Translations under genes and position numbers: made by a program
Notes under the pieces: model-generated
The model's input: the letters and a program-made list of their open reading frames with translations, nothing else
Told to the model about the DNA's origin: nothing
Database searches by the model: none
Origin: Rhodococcus sp. HNM0563
GTDB taxonomy: Bacteria > Actinomycetota > Actinomycetes > Mycobacteriales > Mycobacteriaceae
Reading direction: 5' to 3'
Assembly: GCF_012726195.1 (NCBI RefSeq)
Contig: NZ_JAASAF010000001.1
Span: 741,763-805,762 of the forward strand
Length of the DNA: 64,000 nt
Shown here: positions 46,718 through 63,960 of the stretch, one piece after another
How positions within the stretch are numbered: position 1 is the first letter of the stretch
How the letters are laid out: each line of letters begins with the position of its first letter

Positions 46718-49204
46718 GTGCGAGTAGCGCAATCGTGGCTGGCGGAAATCCTGCAGCGCGCCACCCCCGAGTGGAACGTCACCCCGGAGGAACTCGACGC
46801 AGGCTTCGTCCGGGTGGGTCTCGAGGTCGAAGACATCGAGACGCTGGGGCGCGTCGACCATCTCGTCATCGGACGTGTCGTGGAGATCACCGAACTCGAG
46901 GGCTTCAAGAAGCCCATTCGGTTCTGCCAGGTCGACGTCGGTGAAGACGCTCCCCGCGGAATCGTGTGCGGTGCCCGTAATTTCGCGGTAGGCGACCTCA
47001 TCGTCGCCGCGTTGCCCGGCGCGGTGCTCCCGGGCGGGTTCGCCATCGCGTCGCGCAAGACGTACGGCCAGGTGTCCGACGGCATGATCTGCTCGGTCGC
47101 CGAACTCAGCATCGGCAAGGACCATTCCGGCATTCTCGTCCTCGAGGCGGGATCCGGAGAACCCGGTGACGACGCGAACGACCTGCTCGGACTCGGCGAT
47201 ACCGTCATCGAACTCAACATCACCCCCGACCGCGGTTACTGTTTCTCCCTGCGCGGCCTCACCCGCGAACTCGCGTGTGGTTTCGACCTCGAGTTCCTCG
47301 ATCCGGCGCAAGTCCCGTCGCTGCCGTCCGATGGCGGACCGAGCTACCCGATCCGGCTCGAACCAGAAGCAGGAGCGACGCGATTCGCGGCGCGGAAGGT
47401 TACCGGTATCGACCCCACCGCGGTCACACCGTGGTGGATGCAGCGTCGCCTGCACACCGCTGGTGTCCGCCCGATCTCACCGGCTGTCGACGTCACCAAC
47501 TACGTGATGCTCGAACTGGGCCAGCCCCTGCACGCGTTCGACGCCGCGACCTTGCAGGGCGAGATCGTCATCCGTCGCGCTGTCGCGGGGGAGAAGCTCA
47601 CCACGCTCGACGGGGTGGAACGCGTGCTCGATCCCGAAGATGTCGTCATCGCCGACGACAGCGGTGTCATCTCCCTCGCCGGAATCATGGGTGGCGCCAC
47701 CACCGAGGTCGGGGACGACACCACCGACATCCTCCTCGAGGCTGCGACCTGGGATCCGCTTGCGGTCTTTCGCGGCAACCGCAGGCACAAGCTCAGCAGC
47801 GAGGCAGGCAAACGGTTCGAGCGCACCGTCGACCCCGAGGTTGCGCTTGCGGCGCTCGACCGTGCGGCGTCGCTGCTCACCTCGATCGCGGGCGGTCGTG
47901 TCGAGTCGACACTGACCGACATCTCCGTGCCGACCGAGAGCGTTTCGATCCGGATGGATATCGACCTCCCCGACCGCACCGCCGGTGTCGGCTACGCGAA
48001 CGGCACCGCCGCACGGCGACTCACACAGATCGGGTGTGCAGTCGAGGTCGGTGTCGCTGACGACGGGAAGGGCCAATTGGTCGTCGCGCCTCCGTCGTGG
48101 CGTCCCGATCTGCGCCAGCCCGCGGATCTCGTCGAGGAGGTCCTTCGTCTCGAGGGACTCGAGCAGATCCCGTCTGTCGTTCCCGCCGCACCCGCGGGAC
48201 GCGGACTGACTCCGAGTCAGCGTCGTCGTCGCGCGGTGGGTCGCGCGCTCGCTTCCGACGGCTACATCGAGGTACTCGCTCCGGTGTTTCTGCCTGCGGG
48301 CGTGTTCGACACGTGGGGGCTGGACGCTGAAGACCCGCGCCGCACCACCACCAAAGTCCTCAACCCGCTCGAGTCGGATCGACCCGAGTTGGCGACAACC
48401 CTGCTGCCGGGCCTGTTCGAAGTGCTTTCGCGCAACGTGTCGCGCGGTCAGCGTGACGTCGCGCTGTTCTCGATCGCGCAGGTGGTCCATCCCGGCCCCG
48501 AGACAACCTCGGTCGCGGCGCTCCCCGTCGATCGGCGCCCCACCGACGGCGAGATCGCGCTCCTGGAACGGTCCCTGCCCGAGCAACCCGTGCATATCGG
48601 CGGTGTCCTGTCCGGTTTGCGGGAGCCCGCAGGCCCCTGGGGGCCGGGCCGGGTCTCCGACGCGGCCGACGCGTTCGCAGCCGCCGAGACCGTTGCCCGG
48701 GCTGCCGGCGTGCAACTCGAGCGTCGGCAAGCGCAGTACCTGCCGTGGCACCCGGGTCGTTGCGCGGAACTGATCGTCGACGGGGTCGTCGTCGGCCACG
48801 CCGGTGAACTTCACCCGGCCGTCGTCGAACGATCCGGGCTACCCGCCCGGACGTGCGCCTTCGAGCTGAATCTCGATGCGCTGCCGATCGTGGAGTTGCT
48901 GCCCGCCCCCATCGTGTCGCCGTTCCCCGCAGTTCTCCAGGACGTCGCGGTCGTGGTCGCCGACGAGGTGCCTGCTGCGCGAGTGGAAGCGGCTTTGCGT
49001 AGCGGTGGCGGCGAATTGCTCGAGGACATCCGGTTGTTCGATGTCTTCACGGGCTCCCAAGTGGGCGACGGACGCAAGTCACTGGCCTTCGCACTGCGGT
49101 TCCGTGCGTACGACCGCACCCTCACCGAGGATGAGGCGAGCGCGGCTCGTGACGCTGCTGTCGCTGCTGCGTCGGCCGCGGTAGGAGCGGAACTTCGCGG
49201 CTGA
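46718..49204 (+). CDS. pheT: Phenylalanyl-tRNA synthetase beta subunit
   Basis: An 828-aa subunit. It has an EMAP/tRNA-binding domain (about 40-150), B3/B4 editing domain (about 210-380), B5 domain (about 400-480), the catalytic-like core and the C-terminal anticodon-binding FDX-ACB domain (about 735-828, [12 protein letters not shown]). It starts at GTG 46718. Its end overlaps a 25-bp tandem duplication. Confidence 0.97.
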   Translation: MRVAQSWLAEILQRATPEWNVTPEELDAGFVRVGLEVEDIETLGRVDHLVIGRVVEITELEGFKKPIRFCQVDVGEDAPRGIVCGARNFAVGDLIVAALPGAVLPGGFAIASRKTYGQVSDGMICSVAELSIGKDHSGILVLEAGSGEPGDDANDLLGLGDTVIELNITPDRGYCFSLRGLTRELACGFDLEFLDPAQVPSLPSDGGPSYPIRLEPEAGATRFAARKVTGIDPTAVTPWWMQRRLHTAGVRPISPAVDVTNYVMLELGQPLHAFDAATLQGEIVIRRAVAGEKLTTLDGVERVLDPEDVVIADDSGVISLAGIMGGATTEVGDDTTDILLEAATWDPLAVFRGNRRHKLSSEAGKRFERTVDPEVALAALDRAASLLTSIAGGRVESTLTDISVPTESVSIRMDIDLPDRTAGVGYANGTAARRLTQIGCAVEVGVADDGKGQLVVAPPSWRPDLRQPADLVEEVLRLEGLEQIPSVVPAAPAGRGLTPSQRRRRAVGRALASDGYIEVLAPVFLPAGVFDTWGLDAEDPRRTTTKVLNPLESDRPELATTLLPGLFEVLSRNVSRGQRDVALFSIAQVVHPGPETTSVAALPVDRRPTDGEIALLERSLPEQPVHIGGVLSGLREPAGPWGPGRVSDAADAFAAAETVARAAGVQLERRQAQYLPWHPGRCAELIVDGVVVGHAGELHPAVVERSGLPARTCAFELNLDALPIVELLPAPIVSPFPAVLQDVAVVVADEVPAARVEAALRSGGGELLEDIRLFDVFTGSQVGDGRKSLAFALRFRAYDRTLTEDEASAARDAAVAAASAAVGAELRG

Positions 49205-49243
49205 CGCGGCAGTGGCGATTCGCGGCTGACGCGGCAGCGGCGA
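49194..49243 (+). repeat. 25-bp tandem repeat at the end of pheT
   Basis: Two adjacent 25-base units (49194-49218 and 49219-49243) differ at one position. The first includes the last codons and stop of pheT. It looks like a recent local duplication that placed a second copy of the gene end in the intergenic region. Confidence 0.9.
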
Positions 49244-49257
49244 GCGGGTGCGCGACG

Positions 49258-49263
49258 TAGCCT
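49258..49263 (+). promoter_or_regulatory. -10 element of the proline-rich gene
   Basis: TAGCCT is followed by GAGGAG and then ATG 49270, again at leaderless distance; the GAGGAG directly abuts the start codon. Confidence 0.4.
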
Positions 49264-49269
49264 GAGGAG

Positions 49270-49686
49270 ATGAGCACGCACGAATCGTCTCCCGGGCGCG
49301 TACCGGATCCCGACAATCCGGAGGAACCAGTACCGGACGTGACACCGGCGGGGCCCGAGACGCCGTCGGTGCCCGATGTGCCGCCCGGCCCATCGATACC
49401 CGACGTTCCACCTCTCGATCCGGAACCGTCGCCCGATCCCGACATCACACCGAGCGGGACACGAGCGCCGACGATCGAGGAGGTGACCGGGTACACCGAG
49501 GGCGGGGTACCGACGTTCGACTCGGTACGCGACAAGATCGAGCGGCGAGTCGGTACAGCGACCGGAATGGAGGAGCTGGCCCACGAGAGTGCCGCCGGAC
49601 GGAGCCTCGAGGAGAAATACGAGGAGCGCAAGAAGGCCGCAGCCGACCGATTGGACGAGATCCGGCAGTCGATGAAGAAGACCTGA
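49270..49686 (+). CDS. Proline/aspartate-rich small protein, 138 aa
   Basis: The N-terminal half (about 8-70) is low-complexity sequence of P-D-x-P type (PDPDNPEEPVPDVTP and similar) with no basic residues, presumably disordered. The C-terminal half (about 70-138) is a charged helix with ERRVGTATGMEELAHE and KYEERKKAAADRL. No signal peptide is seen. I recognise no family; similar proteins may exist between pheT and argC in relatives. Confidence 0.7.
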   Translation: MSTHESSPGRVPDPDNPEEPVPDVTPAGPETPSVPDVPPGPSIPDVPPLDPEPSPDPDITPSGTRAPTIEEVTGYTEGGVPTFDSVRDKIERRVGTATGMEELAHESAAGRSLEEKYEERKKAAADRLDEIRQSMKKT

Positions 49687-49725
49687 CCGGGGAAAGCCCG
49701 GTATGACAACCCAGTGATGAAATAA

Positions 49726-52079
<2,354 letters not shown>

Positions 52080-52119
52080 TCGAGCGGCCCCCAGATCACC
52101 GGTCGATACAGGAGACCCC

Positions 52120-53027
52120 ATGACAGACGACCTCATCGCGAGCCTGACCTCGCACCAGAAGGCGTTCGTACTCGCCGAAGCTCTGCCGTGGCTGCAGAAG
52201 TTCCGCGACAAGATCGTCGTCGTCAAATACGGCGGCAACGCCATGACCGACGATGCCCTCAAAGTTGCGTTCGCCGCCGACATGGCGTTCCTGCGCACCG
52301 TCGGCATCCACCCGGTGGTGGTGCACGGCGGAGGCCCGCAGATCAACACCATGCTGAAGCGGCTGGGCATGGAAGGCGAGTTCCGCGGCGGTTTCCGCGT
52401 GACCACCCCCGACGTCATGGATGTCGTACGCATGGTGCTGTTCGGGCAGGTCGGCCGCGAACTCGTCGGCCTGATCAACAGCCACGGACCCTACGCGGTC
52501 GGGATCTCCGGTGAGGACGCGCAGCTGTTCACCGCGACCCGGCGCACCGTCGTCGTCGACGGAACCGACACCGACATCGGGCTCGTGGGCGACGTCACCA
52601 CCGTCGACCCCGCGGCCGTGCTCGACCTCATCGCGGCAGGTCGCATCCCCGTGGTGTCGACCATCGCTCCCGACGCGGACGGCGTCGTGCACAACATCAA
52701 CGCCGACACCGCGGCCGCAGCCCTCGCCGAAGCGCTCGGCGCGGAGAAACTCGTCGTCCTCACCGACGTCGAAGGTCTCTACACCGACTGGCCGGACCGA
52801 AGCTCGCTCACCTCGTCGATCGACACCGCCGCACTCGAGGTGCTCCTGCCGTCCCTCGACTCCGGCATGGTCCCGAAAATGGAGGCGTGCCTGCGCGCCG
52901 TGCAGGGCGGAGTGCCCAGCGCGCACGTCATCGACGGGCGCCAGCCCCACTCCGTTCTGCTCGAACTGTTCACCGAAGAAGGTATCGGCACCATGGTGGT
53001 GCCTGCCCACGACCAGGAAGGCGCCGC

Positions 53028-53031
<4 letters not shown>
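52120..53031 (+). CDS. argB: Acetylglutamate kinase
   Basis: A 303-aa amino-acid kinase (step 2). It has KYGGNAM near the N-terminus, HGGGPQI and the [13 protein letters not shown] nucleotide region ([12 protein letters not shown]). It is the usual feedback-inhibited step of the cyclic pathway; an N-terminal helix of about 25 residues fits arginine-sensitive forms. GGAGA precedes ATG 52120, and its end overlaps argD (ATGA). Confidence 0.97.
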
Positions 53032-55150
<2,119 letters not shown>

Positions 55151-55152
55151 CG

Positions 55153-55662
55153 ATGAGCACCGCGCCCGACCGAGACGACATTGCGGTGAGCGCTCCGACC
55201 CGGGCCGCCCGGCAAGCACGCATCATCGCGCTGTTGGCCACCCGCGCGGTGCGCAGTCACACCGAGCTCGCGGCCATGCTTGCCGACAACGGCATCGAAG
55301 TCTCGACCGCCACGCTCTCCCGCGATCTCGAGGAACTCGGAGCCGTCAAGCTCCGGGCGGCCGACGGGGGAGCGGGCGTGTATGTCGTCCCCGAGGACGG
55401 AAGTCCGGTCCGCGGCGTCACGGGTGGCACCGACCGACTGTCGAAACTTCTCGGCGAACTGCTCGTGTCGACCGACTCGAGCGGCAACATCGCGGTGCTT
55501 CGTACCCCGCCCGGAGCAGCGCACTATCTGGCCAGTGCACTCGATCGTGCATCATTACCGGAAGTGGTCGGCACGATCGCGGGTGACGACACCATCGCGG
55601 TGATTGCCCGGGAACCGAACACCGGAGCCGACCTGGCTGCGAAAATCGAATCACTCGCCTGA
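55153..55662 (+). CDS. argR: Arginine repressor
   Basis: A 169-aa regulator. The N-terminal winged helix (about 20-80, [16 protein letters not shown]) binds DNA, and the C-terminal domain (about 95-165) forms the arginine-binding hexamer ([23 protein letters not shown]). It probably acts on the site before argC. It starts 2 bases after the argF stop. Confidence 0.96.
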   Translation: MSTAPDRDDIAVSAPTRAARQARIIALLATRAVRSHTELAAMLADNGIEVSTATLSRDLEELGAVKLRAADGGAGVYVVPEDGSPVRGVTGGTDRLSKLLGELLVSTDSSGNIAVLRTPPGAAHYLASALDRASLPEVVGTIAGDDTIAVIAREPNTGADLAAKIESLA

Positions 55663-55710
55663 CCTACCACTGATCGACAGACATCAAAGATAAGAAGGAG
55701 CACAATCACC

Positions 55711-58337
<2,627 letters not shown>

Positions 58338-58466
58338 CCGGGTAGAGCTCGAACACGACCGTTGCCATCGAGCGACACTTCGTCGGGCGCCACCGACAGG
58401 GGCAGGCCGTGTGGCACTCTGAGACCGTGAACCGGGACGTCGGACGCCAGGTGGAGGGGGCGGTAG

Positions 58467-61454
58467 GTGGAACTCAGTGGTGACGCGGTGATCGGGTCCC
58501 TGCGGCGCATCATTGCCACGGCACAGAACGGTCTCGAGGTGGTGCGTTTCGGCGGCCTGGAATCGGGGGCAGCGCCGTCTCCGTTCCAGGTCGTCGTGCG
58601 TACCCCGATGTACCGGCTCCGTCGGTACTTTCCCGAAGCCGATACCGCTCGCTCGGGAATTCCGATCGTGCTCGTGCCGCCGATGATGATGGCGGCCGAT
58701 GTATACGACGTCACCCCCGACACGGGTGCTGTCGGTATGCTGCAATCGCTGGGACTGGACCCGTGGGTGGTCGATTTCGGGTCGCCCGACCAAGAAGAAG
58801 GCGGGTGGGGACGCACGCTGACCGATCACATCGTGGCCCTCGACGACATCATCGATCGGGTCCACGAATACACGGGTCGTGACGTCCACCTGTCCGGATA
58901 CTCGCAGGGCGGGATGTTCTGTTATCAGACTGCGGCATACCGGCGGAGCCGCAACATCGCGAGCCTCGTGACCTTCGGCAGCCCCGTCGACACCCTGGCA
59001 GCGCTCCCATTCGGCATTCCCGATGCCCTCGCGGTCAGATCCGCGGACTTCCTGGCCGACCACGTGTTCAACCGGCTTGCGATCTCGGGCTGGATGGCGC
59101 GCACCGGCTTCCAGTTCCTCGATCCCGTCAAGACCGTGCGCTCACGCATCGACTTCCTCATGCAGTTGCACGACCGTGAGGCACTACTGCCGCGTGAACC
59201 GCAGCGCAGGTTCCTCGATACGGAAGGCTGGGTGGCATGGTCGGGCCCGGCCGTCGCCGAACTGCTGCGACAGTTCATCGCGCACAACCGGATGATGAGC
59301 GGCGGGTTCGTGATCAACGACCGCGCAGTCAGTCTCGCGGAGATCACCTGCCCGATCCTCGCGTTCGTCGGTGAGGTCGACGACATCGGCCAGCCGCTCG
59401 CGGTTCGCGGCATCCGCAAGGCCGCGCCCCGCGCCGACGTGTACGAGTATTCGCTGCGCGCGGGTCATTTCGGTCTTGTCGTGGGATCGGCTGCTGCACA
59501 ACAGACGTGGCCTGCCGTGAGCGAATGGGTGCACTGGCGTGACGGCCACGGAGACCGGCCCGTCGGAGTGGTTCCGATGGAAACACCGGATCCGCACGGA
59601 GAAGACGAGACCGGTGTGACAATCGGTAGTCGCATCACCCATACCGCCACGACGATCGCCGAGGTCGGTACCGAACTCGTCGAAGGCGTCGCAGACATTG
59701 CCGTCGGCGCTGTGCGGGGTGTCCGCGAATTGTCGGGGGAAGCGGTACGGGCCCTGCCCCGGCTTGCTCGGTTGCGGCAACTCGAATCACACACTCGGGT
59801 CTCTGTCGGGGGACTGCTGGCTGAACAGGGCCGTAAGGCCGCTCAACGCGAGTGCTTCATCTACGACGACCGCGTCTACACGTACGCGGTCGTCAACGCT
59901 CGAATCGACACCATCGTCCTCGGCCTCGTTAGTTGTCGAATTCGCCCCGCCATGCACGTCGGCGTCCTGATGGGAACTCGTCCCAGCGCGATGGCGGCTG
60001 TTGCTGCGGTGTCGCGGCTCGGCGGGGTGTCGGTGATGCTGGCCCCGGGCCCGGACCTCGCCGAGTCCATCAGGCTCGGCGCCGTCGAGAAGGTCATCAC
60101 CGATCCGGAGAACCTCGACCGCGCCGCCTCCACCGGTCTGCCCGTGTTGGTTCTCGGCGGTGGCGACGTTCGCGACCTGGATGTTCCGAACGGTGCCGAC
60201 GTCGTCGATCTCGAACGGCTCGACGTGTCGGCCGTGGAGCTGCCGGGCTGGTACGTGCCGAACCCGGGGCTCGCTCGCGAACTGGCATTCATCTTGTTCA
60301 CCGGTAGCGGCGACGCACTCGAGATGAAGCGGATCACGAATCACCGATGGGCGTTGTCGGCCTTCGGTACTGCGACCGCGGCGGCCCTCGACCGCGGCGA
60401 TACCATGTATTGCCTTGCGCCTCTGTATCATTCGTCGGGCCTGCTGGTCGGGCTCGGGGGAGCTCTCGCAGGGGGCGCCCGAATCGCGCTGTCGCGGGAA
60501 TTGGACCCGGCGCGGTTCCGCGAGGAAATCCACCGCTACGGGGTGACGGTGGTGACCTACACCTGGTCGATGCTCCACACTGTCCTCGACAGCTCCTCCT
60601 GGCATTCCGACGATATCCACCCCATCCGATTGTTCCTCGGGTCCGGTATGACACCGGGCCTGTGGCGGCGCACCCTGGAGCGATTCGCGCCGGCGCGGGT
60701 CCTCGAGTTCTACGCGTCAACCGAGGGCGACATCGTGCTGGCGAATGTGTCCGGGACCAAGATCGGTTCGAAGGGGCGTCCTTTGCCGGGCAGCGCCGAG
60801 GTCCGATTGGCTGCCTACGACCCGATTGCCGGACGGCTCGTCGAAGGCGACCGCGGGTTCGTCCGTGAATGTGACCCCGATGAAGTCGGGTTGCTGCTCG
60901 GCAGGCGGGGCCACTCGGCGGAGAGCCTCACCGCAGTGATGCGCGGTGTGTTCGAGGCGGGCGACAGTTGGGTCCCCACCGACAATCTGTTCCGGCGCGA
61001 TGCCGACGGGGACTTCTGGCTCCTCGACAACAAGCGCTCGGTCATCGTGACACCGCGCGGCCCGGTCTACGCGCAACCGATCGTCGATGTTCTCGGTAGT
61101 CTCCCGCGCGTCGACCTTGCAGTCGCGTACGGAGTGTCCGTCGGTCATGCCGACATCGCAGTGGCGGCAATCACCCTTCGCGAGAATCGGGCGCCGACCG
61201 CGTCCGAGATCACAGTGGCCCTCGACGCCCTGCCGGTCGACGAGCGACCGGATCTGGTTCACGTGGTCGCCGAGATCGCTCTCGGACCGTCGTATCGCCC
61301 GGTCAGCGAGGCTCTGCGTGCACGAGGGCTACCTGCTCCCAGCGTCCGGTCCTGGTACGCCGACCCGGCGACGGGGGCGTACCGACGGTTCACCAAGGCG
61401 GTATGGACGAAGTGGACGTCGGGCACGGACCGCTCCGGCCCGGTTGCGCGGTAG
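58467..61454 (+). CDS. Fused lipase-like hydrolase and acyl-CoA ligase (Rv1683 type)
   Basis: A 995-aa fusion. Residues about 1-370 are an alpha/beta hydrolase of the PHA-synthase/lipase kind with SGYSQGG (Ser146). Residues about 450-995 are an AMP-forming acyl-CoA synthetase domain with EFYASTEGD as the adenylate motif. The normally conserved TSGTTG-x-PK loop reads FTGSGDALEMK, which departs from consensus. Mycobacterial Rv1683 has the same architecture and length and is tied to triacylglycerol metabolism. GTG 58467 follows a GGAGGGGG run. Confidence 0.9.
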   Translation: MELSGDAVIGSLRRIIATAQNGLEVVRFGGLESGAAPSPFQVVVRTPMYRLRRYFPEADTARSGIPIVLVPPMMMAADVYDVTPDTGAVGMLQSLGLDPWVVDFGSPDQEEGGWGRTLTDHIVALDDIIDRVHEYTGRDVHLSGYSQGGMFCYQTAAYRRSRNIASLVTFGSPVDTLAALPFGIPDALAVRSADFLADHVFNRLAISGWMARTGFQFLDPVKTVRSRIDFLMQLHDREALLPREPQRRFLDTEGWVAWSGPAVAELLRQFIAHNRMMSGGFVINDRAVSLAEITCPILAFVGEVDDIGQPLAVRGIRKAAPRADVYEYSLRAGHFGLVVGSAAAQQTWPAVSEWVHWRDGHGDRPVGVVPMETPDPHGEDETGVTIGSRITHTATTIAEVGTELVEGVADIAVGAVRGVRELSGEAVRALPRLARLRQLESHTRVSVGGLLAEQGRKAAQRECFIYDDRVYTYAVVNARIDTIVLGLVSCRIRPAMHVGVLMGTRPSAMAAVAAVSRLGGVSVMLAPGPDLAESIRLGAVEKVITDPENLDRAASTGLPVLVLGGGDVRDLDVPNGADVVDLERLDVSAVELPGWYVPNPGLARELAFILFTGSGDALEMKRITNHRWALSAFGTATAAALDRGDTMYCLAPLYHSSGLLVGLGGALAGGARIALSRELDPARFREEIHRYGVTVVTYTWSMLHTVLDSSSWHSDDIHPIRLFLGSGMTPGLWRRTLERFAPARVLEFYASTEGDIVLANVSGTKIGSKGRPLPGSAEVRLAAYDPIAGRLVEGDRGFVRECDPDEVGLLLGRRGHSAESLTAVMRGVFEAGDSWVPTDNLFRRDADGDFWLLDNKRSVIVTPRGPVYAQPIVDVLGSLPRVDLAVAYGVSVGHADIAVAAITLRENRAPTASEITVALDALPVDERPDLVHVVAEIALGPSYRPVSEALRARGLPAPSVRSWYADPATGAYRRFTKAVWTKWTSGTDRSGPVAR

Positions 61455-61492
61455 CCTGAGCGCGTTCACCACCCACCGTCGAGAGGACCTCC

Positions 61493-61714
61493 GTGGCCGT
61501 CGATCCCGCACTGTTGAGCATCCTGGCCTGCCCGCAGGACAAGGGTCCGCTTCTACTCGTCGACGACACGGTGCTCTACAACCCGAGACTGCGTCGCGCT
61601 TATCCCATCGAGAACGGAATTCCGGTTCTGCTCGTCGACGACGCACGTGACGTCTCCGACGCCGAGCACGAGGATTTCGTCGCGCGCGGTGTCGCCGGAT
61701 GGGTGGCGAGCTGA
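61493..61714 (+). CDS. Trm112-like protein
   Basis: A 73-aa protein of the Trm112/UPF0434 family. It shows the LSILACPQDKGPLLL start and YPIENGIPVLLVDDA core. In eukaryotes Trm112 activates methyltransferases; bacterial members are poorly characterised. Only one of the usual zinc cysteines is present. It overlaps the mpg start by 16 bases. Confidence 0.9.
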   Translation: MAVDPALLSILACPQDKGPLLLVDDTVLYNPRLRRAYPIENGIPVLLVDDARDVSDAEHEDFVARGVAGWVAS

Positions 61715-62316
61715 GCTCGGACCGCCTCTCGACGCTCGATCCGATTGCTGCAGCGCGCGCCCTGCTGGCTGCTCACATCAGAGTTGGCGAGGTGACACTG
61801 CGTGTTACCGAGGTCGAGGCCTACGGCGGACCCGAGGACGGTCCGTGGCCGGATCCGGCCGCGCATTCGTATCGGGGCCCGACCGGTCGCAATCGGGTCA
61901 TGTTCGGTCCTGCCGGTCACCTGTACGTCTATCGGAGTTACGGAATCCATCACTGCGCGAACATCTCGATCGGTGCCCCCGGCGTGGCGTCCGCGGTGCT
62001 GTTGCGCGGTGCCGAAGTGATCACCGGTGAAGCAGCAGTACGGACCCGGCGGACTCCCGGCACCCCGGTGGGAAATCTTGCGCGGGGTCCGGGAAATCTC
62101 GCGCAAGCACTCGGGCTGACCCTCGAGGACAATGGTCTGGATGTATTCGCGCCCGGTGCGCGGGTATCCGTCACCCTCGCCGAAGTGGTGACACACGTGG
62201 AGGCGGGGCCGAGAGTGGGAATCAGTGTCGCTGCCGACCGGCCGTGGCGGTTCTGGATCCGTGGTGGGATCGGTGTCTCCGCATACCGAAGGAGCCCACG
62301 CGCTCCGATCCTCTGA
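61699..62316 (+). CDS. mpg: 3-methyladenine DNA glycosylase (AAG/MPG family)
   Basis: A 205-aa monofunctional glycosylase of base excision repair that removes alkylated purines. Active-site regions VTEVEAYGGPEDGPWPD (catalytic Glu), RNRVMFGPAGHLYVYRSYG and ARGPGNLAQALG are present. It overlaps the Trm112-like gene, and tyrS follows after 22 bases. Confidence 0.95.
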   Translation: MGGELSSDRLSTLDPIAAARALLAAHIRVGEVTLRVTEVEAYGGPEDGPWPDPAAHSYRGPTGRNRVMFGPAGHLYVYRSYGIHHCANISIGAPGVASAVLLRGAEVITGEAAVRTRRTPGTPVGNLARGPGNLAQALGLTLEDNGLDVFAPGARVSVTLAEVVTHVEAGPRVGISVAADRPWRFWIRGGIGVSAYRRSPRAPIL

Positions 62317-62338
62317 GTCGTAGTGGGATGATCGAACG

Positions 62339-63616
62339 GTGACTGAGCAAATTCTGGACGAACTGACCTGGCGCGGGCTCATTGCCCAATCGACCGATCT
62401 CGACGCACTTCGACGGGACCTCGATGCAGGTCCGGTCACGCTCTATGCCGGATTCGATCCCACCGGGCCGAGCCTGCATGCAGGTCACCTCGTGCCGCTC
62501 CTCGCACTCAAGCGTTTCCAGCGAGCCGGCCATCGGCCGATCGTGCTCGCCGGTGGTGCGACCGGCATGATCGGCGACCCACGTGACGTGGGGGAGCGCA
62601 CCATGCAGTCCGCCGATACAGTCGCCGATTGGTCTGATCGCATCCGCGGACAACTCGAACGGTTCGTCGATTTCGGGGATCCGGACACCGGCGCGGTAGT
62701 GGTGAACAATCTCGACTGGACCGGTCAGCTCAGTGTCGTCGATTTCCTGCGTGATGTCGGTAAACACTTCTCCGTCAATGTCATGCTCGCGCGCGACACG
62801 GTCAAGCGTCGCCTCGAGGGCGACGGAATCTCGTACACGGAGTTCAGCTACATGCTGCTCCAGGCCAACGACTACGTCGAGCTTCGCCGCAAACACGGGT
62901 GCGTGCTCCAGGTCGGCGGCTCCGATCAGTGGGGCAACATCATCGCGGGCGTCGAACTGAACCGGCGCACCGACGGAGCCTCGGTGCATGCCTTGACCGT
63001 TCCGCTCGTGACCTCATCGGACGGCAAGAAGTTCGGAAAATCGACCGGCGGTGGAAGCCTGTGGCTCGACCCCGAGATGACGAGCCCGTACGCGTGGTAC
63101 CAGTACTTCGTCAACGCGGCAGACGCCGACGTCATGAAGTACCTGCAATGGTTCACATTCCTCTCGCAGGAGGAACTGGCCGAGCTCGCGACCGCGACCG
63201 CTGAACGCCCCCACGCACGCGAGGCCCAGAAGCGTCTCGCAGCAGAGATGACGACCCTCGTCCACGGTGAAGCGAACACTCGCGCGGTCGAACACGCCAG
63301 CCGCGCATTGTTCGGGCGTGGTGAACTCGCGGAGCTCGACGAGGGGACGCTGGCTGCCGCGTTGACAGAGGCTTCGGTCGCCGAAGTCCGGGCCGGCGAT
63401 CCCGACACCATCGTCGACCTCCTGGTCGCAACGGGACTGTGTGAGAGCAAGGGAGCGGCTCGACGGACAGTCAAGGAGGGCGGTGCGTCGGTCAACAACG
63501 TCCGCGTCTCCAGCGAGGACTGGACGCCGTCGGACAACGATCTGCTCCACGGCGAGTGGATGGTCGTACGTCGCGGCAAACGGAACTTCGCCGGTGTGCG
63601 TGTCGTGAAGAGCTGA
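62339..63616 (+). CDS. tyrS: Tyrosyl-tRNA synthetase
   Basis: A 425-aa class I synthetase. The HIGH-type motif is HAGH (47-50) and the KMSKS-type motif is KFGKS (about 231-235). Tyrosine-binding YAGFDPTG and GGSDQWGN are present. An S4 RNA-binding domain forms the C-terminus (about 360-425). It starts at GTG 62339, and no T-box leader is seen upstream. Confidence 0.97.
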   Translation: MTEQILDELTWRGLIAQSTDLDALRRDLDAGPVTLYAGFDPTGPSLHAGHLVPLLALKRFQRAGHRPIVLAGGATGMIGDPRDVGERTMQSADTVADWSDRIRGQLERFVDFGDPDTGAVVVNNLDWTGQLSVVDFLRDVGKHFSVNVMLARDTVKRRLEGDGISYTEFSYMLLQANDYVELRRKHGCVLQVGGSDQWGNIIAGVELNRRTDGASVHALTVPLVTSSDGKKFGKSTGGGSLWLDPEMTSPYAWYQYFVNAADADVMKYLQWFTFLSQEELAELATATAERPHAREAQKRLAAEMTTLVHGEANTRAVEHASRALFGRGELAELDEGTLAAALTEASVAEVRAGDPDTIVDLLVATGLCESKGAARRTVKEGGASVNNVRVSSEDWTPSDNDLLHGEWMVVRRGKRNFAGVRVVKS

Positions 63617-63659
63617 CAACGTAGCAGCGCCACCGCTCGCAGGCCGTCTACCAGGCGAT

Positions 63660-63688
63660 TTGACGCTCTGTTAGCGGTGGCGTAACTT
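63660..63688 (+). promoter_or_regulatory. rrn promoter P1
   Basis: TTGACG (63660-63665) and TAACTT (63683-63688) with 17-bp spacing form the best consensus promoter in the window. Confidence 0.75.
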
Positions 63689-63792
63689 TGTCGTTGTTCG
63701 AGCGACAGGGACACCAACCCGAACCGACAGGGTCGGGGATATGGTAGTGTTCAAGTCCGCAAGAGCGATCACGGTCAGAGGCGAACGAGGGT

Positions 63793-63822
63793 TTGCGCCC
63801 CGGATGTTGGCTGTGATAGGTT
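63793..63822 (+). promoter_or_regulatory. Second rrn promoter
   Basis: TTGCGC (63793-63798) and TAGGTT (63817-63822) are separated by 18 bp. Another possible -10, TAGTGT at 63745-63750, has no clear -35. Confidence 0.55.
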
Positions 63823-63876
63823 GGAACGGTTGCCCCGGAGCTGGTCGAAGAAAATTCGAACAGTGATGGTGTGCGC

Positions 63877-63894
63877 GTGTTCTTTGAGAACTCA
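63877..63894 (+). promoter_or_regulatory. boxA-like antitermination site
   Basis: GTGTTCTTTGAGAACTCA matches the segment found before mycobacterial and rhodococcal 16S genes, where Nus factors load onto RNA polymerase. Confidence 0.75.
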
Positions 63895-63935
63895 ACAGTG
63901 TGCCGATGAATGTCAGTGCCAAATATTTTTGGTGC

Positions 63936-63960
63936 GATCACCGAAATTGTTTCGGTGATC
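63936..63960 (+). ncRNA. Stem in the rRNA leader, probable processing element
   Basis: GATCACCGAAA and TTTCGGTGATC pair perfectly over 11 bp with a 3-base loop. It lies between boxA and the expected 16S start, where RNase III-type processing stems occur. It has no T-tract, so it is not read as a terminator. Confidence 0.6.
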
